A DNA stretch of 64,000 nucleotides from G963662675 sp963676845 (GCA_963676845.2 CAXXKK010000030.1:62001-126000); one strand, 5' to 3'; shown: positions 35,032 through 45,063, counted from the stretch's first letter. The notes: generated from the sequence alone by a model not told the origin. Made by a program: numbers and translations.

Positions 35032-37329
35032 CTATTTTACGATTTTCAATTTAGCAAATTTGAGCAACAACTGTTTTTGTCCTGCATTTTGAAAAAACAC
35101 GATGGCCTTTAAGTTGGGAAAACTACCTTCGATAGATTGTACCTTACCTTCTCCAAAACGCTGGTGAACTACTTTCATTCCCGGTTGTATGTCACGCGGA
35201 TCATCACTGTCAAAACCTTGTGTTTGCTTTTTGGCTTCTCTTAGTTTTACCAGTTTTTGGTTTATTGCCTGGGTATTTCCGCTAAATGGTCTTTGTGTTT
35301 GTTTTGGTTGATCCAAATTAGTTGATCGGGGATGATTACTAAATGCCATGTTGCTATCATCTTCGGGCATTTCTATATATTGAGGATCAATGTCGGCAAT
35401 GAAACGACTTGGATTGCAGAAATCCAGTTTTCCCCAGCGGTATCGCTGCTTTGCAAAGCTGAGGTACGCATTTTCTTCTGCCCGGGTAAGTGCCACATAA
35501 AACAGGCGACGTTCCTCTTCAAAAGATTCCATACTTGCACTTTGGCCCATTGGTTGCGATGGAAATAGATTTTCTTCCATGCCTACAATGAACACATTTT
35601 TAAATTCAAGCCCTTTGGATGAGTGGACAGTCATAAGGGTAACTTTATCCATATCTTCATCCTTTTCATTATCCTGATCCGTTAACAATGCGACATCTTC
35701 CAGGTAATTGGTTAGCTGATTAGGAGATCCTTCTTCTCGGGCATTAATGGTAAATTCTTGAATACCATTCAAAAGTTCCTGGATGTTTTCAAAGCGGCTC
35801 AAACCTTCCGGTGTCTGATCTTTATAAAGGTCTTTCATGATGCCTGTTTGAGTTGCAATAGCACTTGAAAGTTCGTAGGCATCGGCAGTCTCGGCAGTCT
35901 CCGAAAATTGCTGAATGATACTGGTAAACTGATCCAGTTTGTTTAACGTTCCATTATTCAATCCTGCAGGATTGCTTTGTCTTCCTTTTTGAATGGTTTC
36001 AAAAATGCTGAGATCTTCAAGTAATGCAGCTTGTTCGAGTTTGGCAAGTGTGGTTGCTCCAATTCCTCTGGCCGGATAATTTATGATTCGTTTTAAAGCT
36101 TCGTTGTCTTTAGGGTTAATGACTAACCTAAAATAGGCTAGCAAATCTTTTATTTCTTTTCGTTGATAAAAAGACAACCCACCATATATTTTGTAAGGGA
36201 TATTTCTCTTTCTCAGGGCTTCCTCAAAGATACGTGATTGGGCATTGGTTCGGTACAAAATGGCATAATCGGCATAATTGTAGTGCTTTCGCATGCGAGT
36301 TTCGCTAATCTCATTGGCAACCAGATAACCTTCTTCGTTATCGGTCAAAGCTGAAAAAACTTTTATGAGATTTCCTTCCGCTTTTTCAGAAAAAACAACT
36401 TTAGGAATTTGCCTTTTGTTTTTTGAAATAATGCTGTTGGCAGCATTTACAATATTTTGCGTTGAACGGTAATTTTGTTCTAATTTAAAAACCTGGTGTT
36501 TGGGATAATCTTTTTGGAAATTCAGGATATTCTCAATCCGGGCTCCACGGAACGAATATATACTTTGTGCATCGTCTCCCACAACGCATAAATTGTGATG
36601 TTTTTCGGCCAGATTTTTTACAATCAGATATTGTGAAAAGTTGGTATCCTGGTACTCATCAACCAAAATGTAATCAAACTGATTTTGGTATTTGGCTAAG
36701 ACTTCTTTATGATCACGGAATAAAATATTGGTACGCAGCAATAAATCATCGAAATCCATGGCTCCGGCTAATGTACAGCGCTTGTCGTATTCTTTATAGA
36801 TTTCTGCCAGGCGAGGCATTCGGGTACTCATGTCGTATTCCATGAGCTGACTGTTATTTCGATAGGCCGATGGGGTAACCAGATTGTTTTTTGCATTGGA
36901 AATCCGGCTGGCTACAACATTGGGTTTATATATCTTATTGTCCAGTTGAAAGTCTTTAATGATTGTTTTTATCAGACTTTTGGAATCGGCAGAATCGTAA
37001 ATCGTAAATGATGAAGGAAAACCAATTGTCTCAGCTTCGGTTCTTAGTATGCGTGCAAAAATGGAGTGAAAAGTTCCCATCCACAAATACCGGGCAATGT
37101 TGGGGCCAGCAATGGACGCAATACGGTCTTTCATTTCACGTGCCGCTTTGTTGGTAAAGGTTAAAGACAGGATTCTTCCCGGGCGAACTCCTTGTTGAAG
37201 CAAATGGGCAATACGGTAGGTGAGGACACGGGTTTTTCCCGATCCTGCTCCGGCAATAACCAGTGATGGCCCTTCAGTATTAATTACCGCTTTATGTTGT
37301 GCTTTATTGAGTCCGCTTAAATAATCCAT
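35032..37329 (-). CDS. UvrD/PcrA-type ATP-dependent 3'-5' DNA helicase
   Basis: 765 residues, full length. Superfamily 1 motifs in order: LNKAQHKAV (Q motif), GAGSGKTRVLTYR (Ia/Walker A, about 27-39), VDEYQDTN (II), GDDAQSIYSFRGA (III), LEQNYRST (IV), MTVHSSKGLEF (V) and YVALTRAEE (VI). The C-terminal 60 residues (PGMKVVHQRFGEGKVQSIEG) form the PcrA-like RNA-polymerase-binding Tudor-type tail. It acts in repair and replication-conflict resolution. Monocistronic. Confidence 0.94.
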   Translation of the reverse strand: MDYLSGLNKAQHKAVINTEGPSLVIAGAGSGKTRVLTYRIAHLLQQGVRPGRILSLTFTNKAAREMKDRIASIAGPNIARYLWMGTFHSIFARILRTEAETIGFPSSFTIYDSADSKSLIKTIIKDFQLDNKIYKPNVVASRISNAKNNLVTPSAYRNNSQLMEYDMSTRMPRLAEIYKEYDKRCTLAGAMDFDDLLLRTNILFRDHKEVLAKYQNQFDYILVDEYQDTNFSQYLIVKNLAEKHHNLCVVGDDAQSIYSFRGARIENILNFQKDYPKHQVFKLEQNYRSTQNIVNAANSIISKNKRQIPKVVFSEKAEGNLIKVFSALTDNEEGYLVANEISETRMRKHYNYADYAILYRTNAQSRIFEEALRKRNIPYKIYGGLSFYQRKEIKDLLAYFRLVINPKDNEALKRIINYPARGIGATTLAKLEQAALLEDLSIFETIQKGRQSNPAGLNNGTLNKLDQFTSIIQQFSETAETADAYELSSAIATQTGIMKDLYKDQTPEGLSRFENIQELLNGIQEFTINAREEGSPNQLTNYLEDVALLTDQDNEKDEDMDKVTLMTVHSSKGLEFKNVFIVGMEENLFPSQPMGQSASMESFEEERRLFYVALTRAEENAYLSFAKQRYRWGKLDFCNPSRFIADIDPQYIEMPEDDSNMAFSNHPRSTNLDQPKQTQRPFSGNTQAINQKLVKLREAKKQTQGFDSDDPRDIQPGMKVVHQRFGEGKVQSIEGSFPNLKAIVFFQNAGQKQLLLKFAKLKIVK

Positions 37330-37415
37330 AATAATAATCCCAAGATGGGGCCTTAATAATTTAAAGCCCTCAGTTTCTATTTTCTGAGTTTATGAAACGA
37401 GTATTTTTGAGTCCT

Positions 37416-37423
37416 CAAAAGTA
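37416..37423 (-). promoter_or_regulatory. -7 box upstream of the helicase gene
   Basis: TACTTTTG on the minus strand, about 86 bases before the ATG; fits TAnnTTTG. The rest of 37330-37617 shows no other feature. Confidence 0.4.
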
Positions 37424-37617
37424 AGACCTATTTTTTAGAATACCGGAACATGTATTTTATTCTTTTCAACAAAAAGGAATCGAATTAGACCTTAACTTTC
37501 AGAACTTAAATTGATGATTGATTTTCCTTCGTTTATAAAAATTAGGAAGCTTGTAAAAGAATAATCAATTTTATGCGTTAATATTGTAGTTATATAATCA
37601 CAACTCATTCATTTTGT

Positions 37618-38880
37618 ATGTTTTTTAATTTGAAAAACTTCGTTAATACATTATTTATAGTCTTGTTTTTCTCGACTTTTACAAGTGCGCAGATTTCTTC
37701 AGTTGATTCAGATGGTGTTACTACTACACATTACAGTTCAGGTTCACAAGACAATATATATATCTTTTGTACTGCTCCGGGAGAAAGCGCGGCTTCCTTA
37801 ACTGCTCAAGCTAGTGGGACGGCTAGTTATGAATGGTCGAATTACAATCCTTCAACCGGAAGCTTTGTTTCTATAGGGGAAAATTCTTCGGAAATAACAA
37901 ATCTGGCAGATGGAGCTTATCGTGTGCAGGTTACTTCCGGAGGAACAACGAGGACGTATACTGCCTGGGTTTTCAATAGTTGGTATACAGCTACTGCAGA
38001 GATTACAGAGTCAACTTGTGATTATTTTCAGCTTAATGCTTCATTTGAAGGAAATGAAATGGTTTATTATGATTTAAATGGATCTGGTCAGCAGTTGCAG
38101 GTTAATAAAGGGGTGAGTGTAAAGTGGGAAGCTAATGGAGAGCAGATTTCATCTTTCTTAAGCCCTCAAATTTTTAATCCTCCCGCAGAGGATACGAATT
38201 ATACCTTGACTGTTTCTGATGATTTTGGTTGTGAGGTGCAAGTTGATGTATATTATAATTCTATTGTTACTGTTGCTTCATTTACTGCAACACCTACAAA
38301 TGGAGAAGCTCCCTTGGAAGTTACTTTTAACAATGAATCTTTAAATGCAGATGAATCTGAGTGGTTCTTTTTTAAAGATATTTATGAGTTAATGGATATG
38401 GATGCCGGGGATATTTCGGATAGTATTTTGGATAAGGCTGTTGATCAAAATCCGATTTTTATTTATGATCATTCGGGAACTTATAATGTGAAACTGGTAA
38501 CAACCAAGTATTTTGATGATGGTTTTTGTTCTGATACTGTTTTTATTGAAGATTACATTCTTGTTGATACTTCGTTTGTTGAAGTTCCTAATGTTTTTAC
38601 GCCGAATGGTGATGGGGCTAATGATGAGTTTGTTATTAGTTATTGGTCGTTGAAAGAAATTAAAGTTGAAATCTTTAACCGTTGGGGAAGACGTGTTTTT
38701 CAATGGGAAGATGGGAATGTGCAGGGATATGAGGAGACAGTGAGTGAATCCGTTTGGGATGGTAAAATTGGAGGGAAATATGCGAGTCCTGGTGTTTATT
38801 ATTATGTGATTGAAGCCATTGGTCGGGATGATGAACGGCGAAATGCGCATGGGTTTGTCCATTTGCTCCGGGGACGATGA
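37618..38880 (+). CDS. Secreted T9SS protein with PKD domain and gliding-motility C-terminal domain
   Basis: 420 residues. Signal peptide MFFNLKNFVNTLFIVLFFSTFTSAQ. Ig/PKD-like region at about 222-320 (TPTNGEAPLEVTFNNES, IFIYDHSGTYNVKLVTT). The last 90 residues are the type B T9SS sorting domain: VPNVFTPNGDGANDEFVI, IKVEIFNRWGRRVF, VWDGKIGGKYASPGVYYYVIEA. It is therefore exported across the outer membrane by the type IX machinery and attached or released at the cell surface. Function of the N-terminal half is unknown. Confidence 0.9.
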   Translation: MFFNLKNFVNTLFIVLFFSTFTSAQISSVDSDGVTTTHYSSGSQDNIYIFCTAPGESAASLTAQASGTASYEWSNYNPSTGSFVSIGENSSEITNLADGAYRVQVTSGGTTRTYTAWVFNSWYTATAEITESTCDYFQLNASFEGNEMVYYDLNGSGQQLQVNKGVSVKWEANGEQISSFLSPQIFNPPAEDTNYTLTVSDDFGCEVQVDVYYNSIVTVASFTATPTNGEAPLEVTFNNESLNADESEWFFFKDIYELMDMDAGDISDSILDKAVDQNPIFIYDHSGTYNVKLVTTKYFDDGFCSDTVFIEDYILVDTSFVEVPNVFTPNGDGANDEFVISYWSLKEIKVEIFNRWGRRVFQWEDGNVQGYEETVSESVWDGKIGGKYASPGVYYYVIEAIGRDDERRNAHGFVHLLRGR

Positions 38881-38923
38881 TTACTTAATAGTATCTTGAT
38901 AATATTTGATTTATATAAAAAGA

Positions 38924-38947
38924 AACCCCGGATGGCTGTCCGGGGTT
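38924..38947. terminator. Bidirectional terminator between the T9SS cargo gene and EF-G-like gene
   Basis: GC-rich 9-bp stem AACCCCGGA/TCCGGGGTT between convergent genes, with A- and T-rich flanks on both sides. Confidence 0.82.
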
Positions 38948-38993
38948 CTTTCATAATCGTTTAATCGATTAATTATAAAGGATTAGAATTGGT

Positions 38994-41150
38994 CTATTCT
39001 TCTTCCTGCTCAGCTGCGTATGCTGCAAGCAGTTCGTCCTGTACTTCTTGAGGTACTTTTTCGTAACCATCATATTCCATGTTGAAGAGACCACGTCCCT
39101 GAGTTAAGGAGCTCAGTGAGGTGATATACTTGAACATTTCTTTTAATGGCACTTTGGCGCTGATTTTTTCATAACCTTTTTCACTGCCCATACCCATAAT
39201 CAGAGCACGGCGTCCTTGAAGGTCGCTCATAACATCACCCATTTTTTCACTTTGAACCATAACTTCTAAGTTGTAAACAGGTTCCAGGATTTTAGGGCCG
39301 GCATTTTTAAAAGCAGTAGAGAACGCATTTCTACCTGCAAGTTTAAATGAGATTTCATTGGAATCTACAGGGTGCATTTTACCATCATAAACGTATACTC
39401 GAATGTCACGGGCATAAGATCCGGTAAGTGGCCCTTCGTCCATTTTTTCCATGATACCTTTAAGAATGGCAGGCATGAAACGAGCATCAATCGATCCACC
39501 AACAATACAGTTGTGGAAAATTAATTTACCACCCCATTGCAATGGATATTCCTGTGTATCTCGAAGAGACATTTTTAAGTCTTTCCCATTTATACTGAAT
39601 GAAGTTTTTGCATCAACTCCTTCTACGTAGGGTTCGATTATCATATGAACTTCACCAAACTGTCCGGCACCTCCCGATTGTTTTTTGTGACGGTAATCTG
39701 CCTGAGCTGATTTGGTAATTGTTTCACGATAAGGAATTTTTGGAGCTTTAAACTCAATGTCAATTTTATAAATGTTTTTGTAGAACCAATTTAAAGCGTT
39801 TATGTGATATTCTCCCTGGCAGTGAACAATCATTTGTTTTAGTTCCTTGGAGTATTCAACAACGTAAGTTGGATCTTCATCGTGAAGTTTTTGGAACATT
39901 TCTCCAACTTTCTCCTCATCAGATTCATTTACTGCATTTACTGCAATGCTGTGGCGTGCTGATGGAAAATCGATAGGTTTGAATTCGTATCCAGCTTCTT
40001 TTTCACTTAATGTGTGATTAACCTTTGTTTCTTTCAATTTTACAGTGGCACCAATATCTCCGGCTATCATTTCTGATACTTTCTCACGGTTTTTTCCAGC
40101 TGGAGAGAAAATTTGAGAAATGCGTTCTTTATTTCCTGATTTTGAATTGGTAAGGTCTTGTCCTTCTTTTACCGTTCCACTCATCACTTTGAAATAAGTG
40201 ATTTCTCCAACATGTTGTTCAATTGAAGTTTTGAAAACGAAAAGAGATGTAGGTTTACTGGCATCAACATGAACTTCTTTGTCATGTAATTCAGGAACTT
40301 CAACAGCCTCCGCAGGTGAAGGTGTAATGTTGGTGATGAACTCAAGTAGACGTCCAACGCCTTTGTTGTGTTTTGCTGAAGTACAGAAAACAGGGAATAA
40401 ACTTCTGTCCATCATTCCCAATTTAATACCCTGACGCATTTCATCTTCAGATAAAGACCCTTTGTCGAAATAAAGTTCCATTAGTCCTTCATCATTTTCG
40501 GCAGCCATTTCAACCAATTCGTTATGAAGTTCGTCGGCTTTGTCTTTTTCATCAGCGGGGATGTCCAATATTTCAGGAGTTCCACCGTCAGCTGGGTATT
40601 TGTATAGTTTCATTTTTAGAACATCAACAATAGAATCAAAGTCGGGGCCTGCATTTACAGGATATTGTACCAAAGTGACTTTATTGCCGTAGATAGATCT
40701 AGCTTGTTCTAATGTTTGTTCAAAATTTGGATTTTCGTGATCCAGATGGTTGAAAACAAAGATCAAAGGCTTGTTTGAATTTTCAGCATATCTGGATGCT
40801 GATTCAGAACCGGCTTCAATGCCATTGGGAGTATTTATGGTAAGTAATGCGCTTCCGCAAACATGAAGGGAGGAAATAATTGCACCTCGGAAGTCGTCCA
40901 TTCCCGGAGTGTCAATGATGTTAACTTTTTTGTTGTTGTATTCTGTGTGAAGTACGGAAGAAAATACTGAGTTGCCATATTCTTGCTCAATGAGGCTGTA
41001 ATCTGATACAGTGTTTTTAGCATTTACCTCGCCTCTTCTTTTTATCACTCCACCCTCAAACAGCATGGCTTCCGCGAGGGTGGTTTTCCCACTGCCGGCA
41101 TTACCAATTAGGGCAATGTTCCGGATTTCATCGGTATTATATACTTTCAT
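38994..41150 (-). CDS. EF-G-like translation factor paralogue (EF-G2 type)
   Basis: 718 residues, the full EF-G domain set. P-loop GNAGSGKT (16-23) replaces the usual AHIDAGKT; no ERGITI switch I; switch II reads DTPGMDDF with Met84 where canonical EF-G has the catalytic His; G4 reads NHLD instead of NKMD. A second, canonical fusA is in this window (46222-48330). This matches the Bacteroides EF-G2 type, described as a GTPase-deficient EF-G paralogue important under starvation and gut growth. It is monocistronic with its own promoter. GTPase loss is inferred from motifs only. Confidence 0.88.
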   Translation of the reverse strand: MKVYNTDEIRNIALIGNAGSGKTTLAEAMLFEGGVIKRRGEVNAKNTVSDYSLIEQEYGNSVFSSVLHTEYNNKKVNIIDTPGMDDFRGAIISSLHVCGSALLTINTPNGIEAGSESASRYAENSNKPLIFVFNHLDHENPNFEQTLEQARSIYGNKVTLVQYPVNAGPDFDSIVDVLKMKLYKYPADGGTPEILDIPADEKDKADELHNELVEMAAENDEGLMELYFDKGSLSEDEMRQGIKLGMMDRSLFPVFCTSAKHNKGVGRLLEFITNITPSPAEAVEVPELHDKEVHVDASKPTSLFVFKTSIEQHVGEITYFKVMSGTVKEGQDLTNSKSGNKERISQIFSPAGKNREKVSEMIAGDIGATVKLKETKVNHTLSEKEAGYEFKPIDFPSARHSIAVNAVNESDEEKVGEMFQKLHDEDPTYVVEYSKELKQMIVHCQGEYHINALNWFYKNIYKIDIEFKAPKIPYRETITKSAQADYRHKKQSGGAGQFGEVHMIIEPYVEGVDAKTSFSINGKDLKMSLRDTQEYPLQWGGKLIFHNCIVGGSIDARFMPAILKGIMEKMDEGPLTGSYARDIRVYVYDGKMHPVDSNEISFKLAGRNAFSTAFKNAGPKILEPVYNLEVMVQSEKMGDVMSDLQGRRALIMGMGSEKGYEKISAKVPLKEMFKYITSLSSLTQGRGLFNMEYDGYEKVPQEVQDELLAAYAAEQEEE

Positions 41151-41212
41151 TTCGTAGTTATTATTGGTTATAAAAAATTGGTCTGTAGCTAGGTTTTTTT
41201 AACAGAAGATGT

Positions 41213-41242
41213 CAAAATTAGTAATATTAAATTAACAAACAA
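41213..41242 (-). promoter_or_regulatory. Promoter of the EF-G paralogue
   Basis: Minus strand: TTG (41242-41240), 19-base spacer, TAATTTTG (41220-41213); 62 bases of leader to the ATG. The remainder of 41151-41434 has no gene. Confidence 0.6.
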
Positions 41243-41434
41243 TGAAGCTGTAAATGGATAAATATGTTATAAAAATGGTTTTGAAAATTATTGTTATTGC
41301 AGGTTAAAATAATTGTTGTATAAACGATGGTAGTTTTAGCCTTTTTCTATTAACGTGTCATTGTGAATAACTAATCGGTTTTTAAAGCTTATTCCGGAGG
41401 TATTCCTCGTATTTTTAAAATATAATTTTGGAAT

Positions 41435-43624
41435 ATGCTGCGCTTCCCCTTTTTTAAACAACCAGATGCTATGGATTGCGGGCCTACTTGCCTGCGAATG
41501 ATTGCTAAGTTTTATGGGAAAAACATAAGCTTGGATTATTTACGCGGACAGGCGCACATTTCAAGAGAAGGTGTTTCTTTGCTGGGGATTAGTGATGCCG
41601 CTGAAGCAATCGGGATGCGCAGTTTGGGAACCAAAGTCACTTTTGATCAACTCGTAAAGGATGTCCCTAAGCCGTGTGTTGTTCATTGGGATCAAAATCA
41701 CTTCGTTGTTTTATATCAGGTGAAAAAGGGAAAACTGTATGTAGCCGATCCTGCTTTTGGGTTGGTAAAATACAATGCACCCGATTTTAAAAAGCATTGG
41801 TTGGCAACAGTCTCTAAAGGTGAAGAGAAAGGGGTTTGCCTGATGATACAAACGACTCCTGTCTTTTTTGAACAGGAAGATGAGCAGGCTAAAAGGACGG
41901 GTTTTGGTTTTTTGTGGAAATATGTAAAGCCACACCGAAGGCTGGTTTCCCAGCTTTTGTTGGGGTTTATTGCAGCAAGTATCATCCAATTAATATTCCC
42001 GTTTCTTACTCAAAGTCTGGTTGATGTTGGTATAAGCAATCAAGATATCGATTTTATTTACTTGGTGTTGATTGCACAATTGATGTTGTTTGTTGGGCAG
42101 ACAGCTATTGATTTTATTCGTTCATGGATACTTCTCCATATTTCAACCCGGATAAATATTTCCATCATTTCAGACTTTCTTATAAAGTTGATGAAGTTAC
42201 CAATTGGTTTTTTTGACACTAAAATGATTGGCGATTTAATGCAGCGTATCCAGGATCACAGGCGCATAGAAAATTTTCTTACCACCCAGACTTTAAATAT
42301 CTTGTTTTCTGTTGTGAATCTTTTGGTATTTGGCATTGTATTGGCGTTGTATAGCTGGAAAATATTATTGGTGTTTCTTGTCGGTTCTGTAGCTTACATG
42401 GTTTGGGTGTTTGCTTTCATGAAGAGGAGGCGTCAGGTTGACTATAAGAAATTTGTGCAATTATCCGACAATCAGAGCATGTTGATTCAGTTGATTAACG
42501 GAATGCAGGAAATAAAGCTGAACAATTATGAGAAACAAAAACGCTGGGAGTGGGAACGAATACAAGCTCGGTTGTTTCGGGTGAGGGTTGAAAATTTGTC
42601 CATCGATCAATATCAACAAGCTGGATCTGTGTTTTTTAACCAGACTAAAAATATTATCATCACAGTGATTGCAGCCATGTCTGTTTTGAAAGGAGATATG
42701 ACACTTGGTATGATGTTGGCCGTACAATATATCATTGGTCAGCTGAATGGACCGCTTACAGAGATGATTAGTTTTATGCATTTGGCTCAGGATGCTAAAA
42801 TTAGTTTGGAACGTTTGGGAGAGATTCATGAAAAGGATGATGAGGAATTGAAAGGAAAGCCTTTGTTAAATGTGTTGCCTTCCGATAAGTCATTAAATGT
42901 TCAGGAACTGGTTTTTCAGTACGAAGGGCCTCATTCTCCAAAAGTTTTAAATAAAATTGACCTTGTGATTCCCGAGAAGAAAGTGACAGCTGTTGTTGGT
43001 GCTAGTGGAAGTGGAAAAACTACCCTTGTGAAGTTGCTTTTGGGCTTTTATCCTCCGGTTTCAGGAAGTGTTCGTGTTGGGGACGTCAGTTTGCAAAATT
43101 TCTCTCAGCAGTGGTGGCGAACAAAGGTCGGTGCTGTTATGCAGGATGGCTTTATATTTTCGGATACGATTGCTAATAATATTGTAGTTGGAGATGAACG
43201 AATTGATAAGGAGAAGCTTGTTTATGCTGTTCAGAAGGCAAATATACAGGAGCTTGTTGAGGGACTTCCTTTGGGGTATAATACCAAAATTGGACAAGAT
43301 GGTCATGGATTGAGCCAGGGGCAAAAACAGCGGATTTTGATCGCCAGGGTTATTTATAAAGATCCCGAATATTTGTTCTTTGATGAGGCGACTAATGCTT
43401 TGGATGCAAACAATGAAAAGGTAATCATGGAAAACCTGAATCATGTATATGAGGGTAAAACAGTTGTGGTCGTTGCTCATAGGTTAAGTACAGTTAAAAA
43501 TGCCGATCAGATTGTTGTGTTAGATAAAGGAGAAATTGTTGAGTTGGGCAATCATGAAGAACTGACTGCTAAAAAAGGTGCTTATTATAATTTGGTGAAA
43601 AACCAGTTGGAATTGGGAAATTAA
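41435..43624 (+). CDS. Peptidase-containing ABC transporter (C39 peptidase plus exporter, PCAT)
   Basis: 729 residues. N-terminal C39 double-glycine peptidase with Gln9, catalytic Cys15 (MDCGPTC), His89 (QNHFVV) and Asp105 (VADPAF) all present; then six membrane helices (about 160-440) and a nucleotide-binding domain with GASGSGKTT, LSQGQKQRILIAR, YLFFDEATNALD. Such proteins cleave leader peptides after Gly-Gly and export the mature peptide (bacteriocins, signalling or RiPP products). The HlyD adaptor is encoded 23 bases downstream. No obvious GG-leader peptide gene was found in the flanking intergenic regions. Confidence 0.93.
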   Translation: MLRFPFFKQPDAMDCGPTCLRMIAKFYGKNISLDYLRGQAHISREGVSLLGISDAAEAIGMRSLGTKVTFDQLVKDVPKPCVVHWDQNHFVVLYQVKKGKLYVADPAFGLVKYNAPDFKKHWLATVSKGEEKGVCLMIQTTPVFFEQEDEQAKRTGFGFLWKYVKPHRRLVSQLLLGFIAASIIQLIFPFLTQSLVDVGISNQDIDFIYLVLIAQLMLFVGQTAIDFIRSWILLHISTRINISIISDFLIKLMKLPIGFFDTKMIGDLMQRIQDHRRIENFLTTQTLNILFSVVNLLVFGIVLALYSWKILLVFLVGSVAYMVWVFAFMKRRRQVDYKKFVQLSDNQSMLIQLINGMQEIKLNNYEKQKRWEWERIQARLFRVRVENLSIDQYQQAGSVFFNQTKNIIITVIAAMSVLKGDMTLGMMLAVQYIIGQLNGPLTEMISFMHLAQDAKISLERLGEIHEKDDEELKGKPLLNVLPSDKSLNVQELVFQYEGPHSPKVLNKIDLVIPEKKVTAVVGASGSGKTTLVKLLLGFYPPVSGSVRVGDVSLQNFSQQWWRTKVGAVMQDGFIFSDTIANNIVVGDERIDKEKLVYAVQKANIQELVEGLPLGYNTKIGQDGHGLSQGQKQRILIARVIYKDPEYLFFDEATNALDANNEKVIMENLNHVYEGKTVVVVAHRLSTVKNADQIVVLDKGEIVELGNHEELTAKKGAYYNLVKNQLELGN

Positions 43625-43647
43625 TTGGTTGTCATAAATTTTAGAAA

Positions 43648-44955
43648 ATGCCAGATAGGTTGAACATAGAAATAAGAAGTGATGAAGTGCAGGATATCAT
43701 TGGTAAAACTCCTTCGTGGTTGTTGCGAAGTGGATTAACCATTTTGTTGTGTTTTATTGTTTTGTTGTTTATCGGTAGCTGGTTGTTTCGCTATCCCGAT
43801 ATTGTGACTGCCCGTGTTGAGGTTTTTTCTGAAAATCCACCTGCAGACATTGTTGCCCGTACAACTGGACGAATTGATTATTTATTTGTTGAGGATGGAG
43901 ATCTTATTGAGGATGGAGATCTTATCGGTGTGCTTGAGAATACGGCCAGCTATGAAGATGTTTTTGATTTAAAAGACAAAGTGAAGGACTTGAATGTGTT
44001 CTTTAATGATTTTGATGAGGCTTATCTTGTTGATTTAAGGGCAGGCTATCAGTTAGGGGAGGTTCAAACCGAATATTCATCTTTTTTGCGCTTATATAAT
44101 AATTATATGAGTTTTCTCCGATTGGATTATTATCCGCAGAAAATTAATTCTCTGAATGAGCAGGTTCACATGCAGCGTATTTATTATGATCGTCTGTGGA
44201 GTCAACGCCAGATTTTAGAGGAGGATTATAAAATTGAGCTGGAGCAATATAGAAGAGATTCTACATTGTTTGCAGAAGAGGTGCTTTCTGTGGTTGATCT
44301 AAAAAAATCAGAGACAGCCATGTTACAAAAGAAATACTCTTTTAATGAGGCAAGAACAAATTTGGCTCAAACTCAAAAAGAAATTATCGAGTTAGAGCAG
44401 GAAGTGGTTAGTACGGAAAAGGAATTTGAGGAGCAAAAACAACAAATGCAGGCAGAGCTTACAGAGTCTTATAATGTATTGAGAAGTCGGATTGAGTATT
44501 GGGAAAACACATATGCACTTGAATCTTCAATTTCAGGAAAAATTACGTTTACAAAGTATTGGAGTAAAAACCAACAAGTTCAATTAGGTGATGAAGTTTT
44601 TACTATTGTTCCCGAAGATGAGAATCGTATTGTTGGGCGAGTAAATCTTCCATTGCAAGGGGCTGGAAAAATAAAAGCAGGTCAACAGGTGAATATCCGT
44701 TTCGATAATTATCCATACATGGAATACGGTACAGTAAAAGGAAAAATTAGCTCAATCTCACTTGTGCCAGCTGATGAATTTTACATTGCGGAAATAGAGT
44801 TTCCTCAAAATCTGGTAACTAATTATAATGTATCTCTTCCTTTTACTCAGGAGATGAAAGGTGATGCCGAAGTTATTACAGAAGATTTGAGATTGCTCCA
44901 GCGTATTTTTAATCCGGTAAGGTCTCTTCTGAAAGAAAAGGTACTTGATAAATAA
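43648..44955 (+). CDS. HlyD-family membrane fusion protein
   Basis: 435 residues. One membrane anchor (about 27-50), a biotinyl-lipoyl-like half near ARTTGRIDYLFVEDGDLIEDGDLIGVL, a long coiled-coil (about 110-280, many Gln/Glu heptads) and the barrel segment SGKITFTKYWSKNQQVQLGDEVF. Matches adaptors paired with peptidase-containing ABC exporters. A direct repeat in its gene encodes VEDGDLIEDGDLIGV (nucleotides near 43887-43925). No TolC gene is in the window. Confidence 0.92.
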   Translation: MPDRLNIEIRSDEVQDIIGKTPSWLLRSGLTILLCFIVLLFIGSWLFRYPDIVTARVEVFSENPPADIVARTTGRIDYLFVEDGDLIEDGDLIGVLENTASYEDVFDLKDKVKDLNVFFNDFDEAYLVDLRAGYQLGEVQTEYSSFLRLYNNYMSFLRLDYYPQKINSLNEQVHMQRIYYDRLWSQRQILEEDYKIELEQYRRDSTLFAEEVLSVVDLKKSETAMLQKKYSFNEARTNLAQTQKEIIELEQEVVSTEKEFEEQKQQMQAELTESYNVLRSRIEYWENTYALESSISGKITFTKYWSKNQQVQLGDEVFTIVPEDENRIVGRVNLPLQGAGKIKAGQQVNIRFDNYPYMEYGTVKGKISSISLVPADEFYIAEIEFPQNLVTNYNVSLPFTQEMKGDAEVITEDLRLLQRIFNPVRSLLKEKVLDK

Positions 44956-45063
44956 ATTCCTCTTTCCATTTGAAAAATCACTTTAAGTTTCCCGAATTTC
45001 TACTTCGTTGTATTTAGATTCTTTAAAATCAAGTAAAACTTCAAAAAATAACAAGAAAAGCTA

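Noticed and set aside
38389..38862. 157-codon minus-strand frame within the T9SS cargo gene
   Set aside because: Antisense to a clear type B sorting domain; composition (Ile/Asn-rich) is that of a complementary-strand artefact.
41423..41430. TAATTTTG box just before the peptide exporter
   Set aside because: It matches TAnnTTTG but is only 4 bases from the ATG, which would need a leaderless transcript or a later start; not supported enough to annotate.
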